Assembly: GCA_900317935.1 (NCBI GenBank) | Contig: ONIU01000015.1 | Location: 1-42,448 of the forward strand | Reading direction: 5' to 3' | DNA: 42,448 bases | From: an uncultured bacterium | GTDB taxonomy: Bacteria > Muiribacteriota > Ozemobacteria > Ozemobacterales > Ozemobacteraceae | Shown here: positions 41,173 to 42,448 of the stretch, in pieces | Position numbering within the stretch: position 1 is the first letter of the stretch | How the letters are laid out: the number at the start of each line of letters is the position of its first letter | The notes under the pieces: generated by a model | Databases searched by the model: none | What the model was told of the DNA's origin: nothing | The model's input: only the letters and a program-made list of their open reading frames with translations | Translations under genes and position numbers: made by a program

Positions 41173-42448
41173 ATGCTTTTCGATGACGGTAATGAACCGG
41201 ATGAATTAGAAGAAGATGAAGACCTCAATGAAGAAGAAGAGGACGATGAAGATGAGTCCGAGACCATTACCCAGAAGGTAATTGGCTGGTTATGGTTCTT
41301 CTTTAAGCTGGGATTCGTTTTCAGTGTAATTGCTATAATTATAATTACTGGCGCGGTAATAGGTATTGTTAAAGGTTTTTCTGAAAAGATTCCTATTATT
41401 TCTGACAGTTCTTATAGACCTAATCTTACAACACAGGTATATGACTGTAACGGTAAGATTCTGGCCAGGCTCCATGCTGAAGAAAACAGAACTAGGATTC
41501 TTTCTAGTCAAGAAATACCAGACAATATGAAGCATGCAATTGTTGCTATAGAAGATGAACGTTTTTATCAGCATTATGGAATAGATATCATTGGTATTAC
41601 TCGTGCAATGATAAGTAATATTAAAGCTGGCGGAGTTAAGCAGGGGGCTTCAACCCTGACTCAGCAACTTGTTAAAAATGCTTTTCTTACCAGTGAAAAA
41701 ACATTTAAACGTAAGGCTATCGAAGCAATGATGGCTTTTCAGCTGGAAAGAAAATACTCAAAAGATGAAATTATTACTCTCTATTTGAATGAAATTTATT
41801 TCGGCCATGGGGCTTATGGTCTAGCTGCGGCTTCCGAAATCTATTTCGGGAAAAAAGACCCCAAAGATATGACTATTTGCGAATGTGCTATGTTAGCAAG
41901 CATTCCAAAGAGCCCTACAAAGTATGAACCTGTAAAACATCCTAAAGATAATAAAGAACGACGCAGTTTAGTTCTTTCAAAAATGGTTGAGCTTGGTTTC
42001 ATTACTCCTGATCAGTATACTGAGGCTAAGAATGAAGAACCAGTTCTAGCAAAAATGAAGGAAGAAGAAATAAAAGCTCCTTATTTTACTACTTATGTTC
42101 GAGACAGGCTTCTTGAAAAATATGGTGCAAACGTCGTTTATAATGGTGGCTTGAAAGTCTATACGACAATAGATATGGAATTGCAGGAATATGCAGAACA
42201 AGCTATGGCGTCTGCAGCAATATTCATTCAGAATCCAATAGATAAAGAACCGGATTTGAATGGCTCTCTTATTTGCTTGAACCCAAAGAATGGTCACATA
42301 TTAGCAATGTATGGCGGACGTGATTTTCGTAAATCACAGTTTAACAGAGTTACTCAGGCCTATCGTCAGCCCGGTTCCTCTTTTAAACCTTTCGTTTATG
42401 CAACAGCGCTTGAAAATGGATATTTGCCCAATGACACAATTCTAGATG
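41173..42448 (+). CDS. Class A penicillin-binding protein, PBP1A-like (partial)
   Basis: The frame starts at ATG 41173 behind AAGGAAGG and stays open to the window end, giving 425 codons of a longer gene. Residues 1-34 are almost all Asp/Glu. One membrane helix follows (about 45-66). The glycosyltransferase (GT51) domain has EDERFYQHYGID (catalytic Glu), GASTLTQQL, RKAIEAMMAFQLERKYSKDE and YLNEIYFGHGAYG. The transpeptidase domain begins near 300, with the SxxK motif in PGSSFKPF near the end. It builds and cross-links peptidoglycan; the rest of the transpeptidase lies outside the window. Confidence 0.95.
   Translation, partial: MLFDDGNEPDELEEDEDLNEEEEDDEDESETITQKVIGWLWFFFKLGFVFSVIAIIIITGAVIGIVKGFSEKIPIISDSSYRPNLTTQVYDCNGKILARLHAEENRTRILSSQEIPDNMKHAIVAIEDERFYQHYGIDIIGITRAMISNIKAGGVKQGASTLTQQLVKNAFLTSEKTFKRKAIEAMMAFQLERKYSKDEIITLYLNEIYFGHGAYGLAAASEIYFGKKDPKDMTICECAMLASIPKSPTKYEPVKHPKDNKERRSLVLSKMVELGFITPDQYTEAKNEEPVLAKMKEEEIKAPYFTTYVRDRLLEKYGANVVYNGGLKVYTTIDMELQEYAEQAMASAAIFIQNPIDKEPDLNGSLICLNPKNGHILAMYGGRDFRKSQFNRVTQAYRQPGSSFKPFVYATALENGYLPNDTILD

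Noticed and set aside
41290..41574. Minus-strand frame of 94 codons
   Set aside because: It lies wholly within the PBP gene in the opposite direction and encodes no recognisable pattern.
1..42448. tRNA, rRNA or CRISPR array
   Set aside because: Reading both strands I found no cloverleaf with a TTCGA-type arm plus acceptor, no rRNA-like stretch, and no regularly spaced identical repeats with unique spacers.

Overview
This window comes from an AT-rich bacterial chromosome. No rRNA, tRNA, CRISPR array, intact insertion sequence or phage gene was recognised. Several signs point to a cell with an elaborate envelope: many signal peptides and lipoproteins, an HtrA protease, a LysM protein, SH3b peptidases, a class A penicillin-binding protein with a long acidic tail, and a Ser/Thr kinase/PP2C pair. 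The mix of FHA-ParA, cNMP-ParA, PEGA kinase, zinc-ribbon and SUMF1 proteins suggests a deep-branching, probably uncultured phylum. Riflebacteria or a relative is a guess from gene style, not a demonstrated assignment.

Layout. 1-426 is the 3' end of an unrecognised coiled-coil protein. 578-4700 is an operon of a secreted LysM protein, a SNF2 helicase and a translationally coupled coiled-coil protein; the last two look like a RapA/HepA-type protein split in two. 4823-10799 holds a small membrane protein, a secreted zinc-ribbon/PEGA/SUMF1 protein, a thioredoxin-fold protein, an ABC exporter pair and a sigma-70 factor with two N-terminal Cys-rich modules. 10934-13753 (minus) is a phosphate acyltransferase - PocR domain - amidohydrolase operon. 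14041-17017 holds a UDP-glucuronate decarboxylase-like enzyme, hpt, an MBL-fold hydrolase and a TPR protein. 17331-22079 is a complete ABC importer: lipoprotein, fused double permease, and an ATPase with a large insertion. 22226-25515 has a membrane protein, HtrA, an anchored protein and an overlooked 53-aa membrane protein. 25679-30889 is a signalling block: FHA-ParA, Ser/Thr kinase, PP2C, and a convergent cNMP-ParA gene. 31031-37429 is a tandemly duplicated secreted cassette (SH3b peptidase plus propeller proteins) in which the second component is two genes in copy 1 and one fused gene in copy 2. The right end has a DNA glycosylase, a DUF4258 protein, arfB, a lipoprotein, trpS and the start of a PBP1A-like gene.

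How genes may work together (inference). The kinase and phosphatase probably set the phosphorylation state read by the neighbouring FHA-ParA protein, while the cNMP-ParA protein may read a small ligand; both ATPase domains are of the MinD/CpaE/TadZ type that positions envelope machines. The duplicated SH3b-peptidase/propeller cassette is the best candidate for an undescribed system, because the fused copy links its two propeller-like halves. The sigma factor carries a duplicated C-x5-C-x4-C-x9-C-x20/21-C-x2-C module that could sense metal or redox state.

Non-coding content is rich: several clear terminators, eleven plausible promoters, a 21-bp perfect inverted repeat at 17078-17128, a nested palindromic MITE-like element at 40886-41065, and several families of degenerate intergenic repeats.
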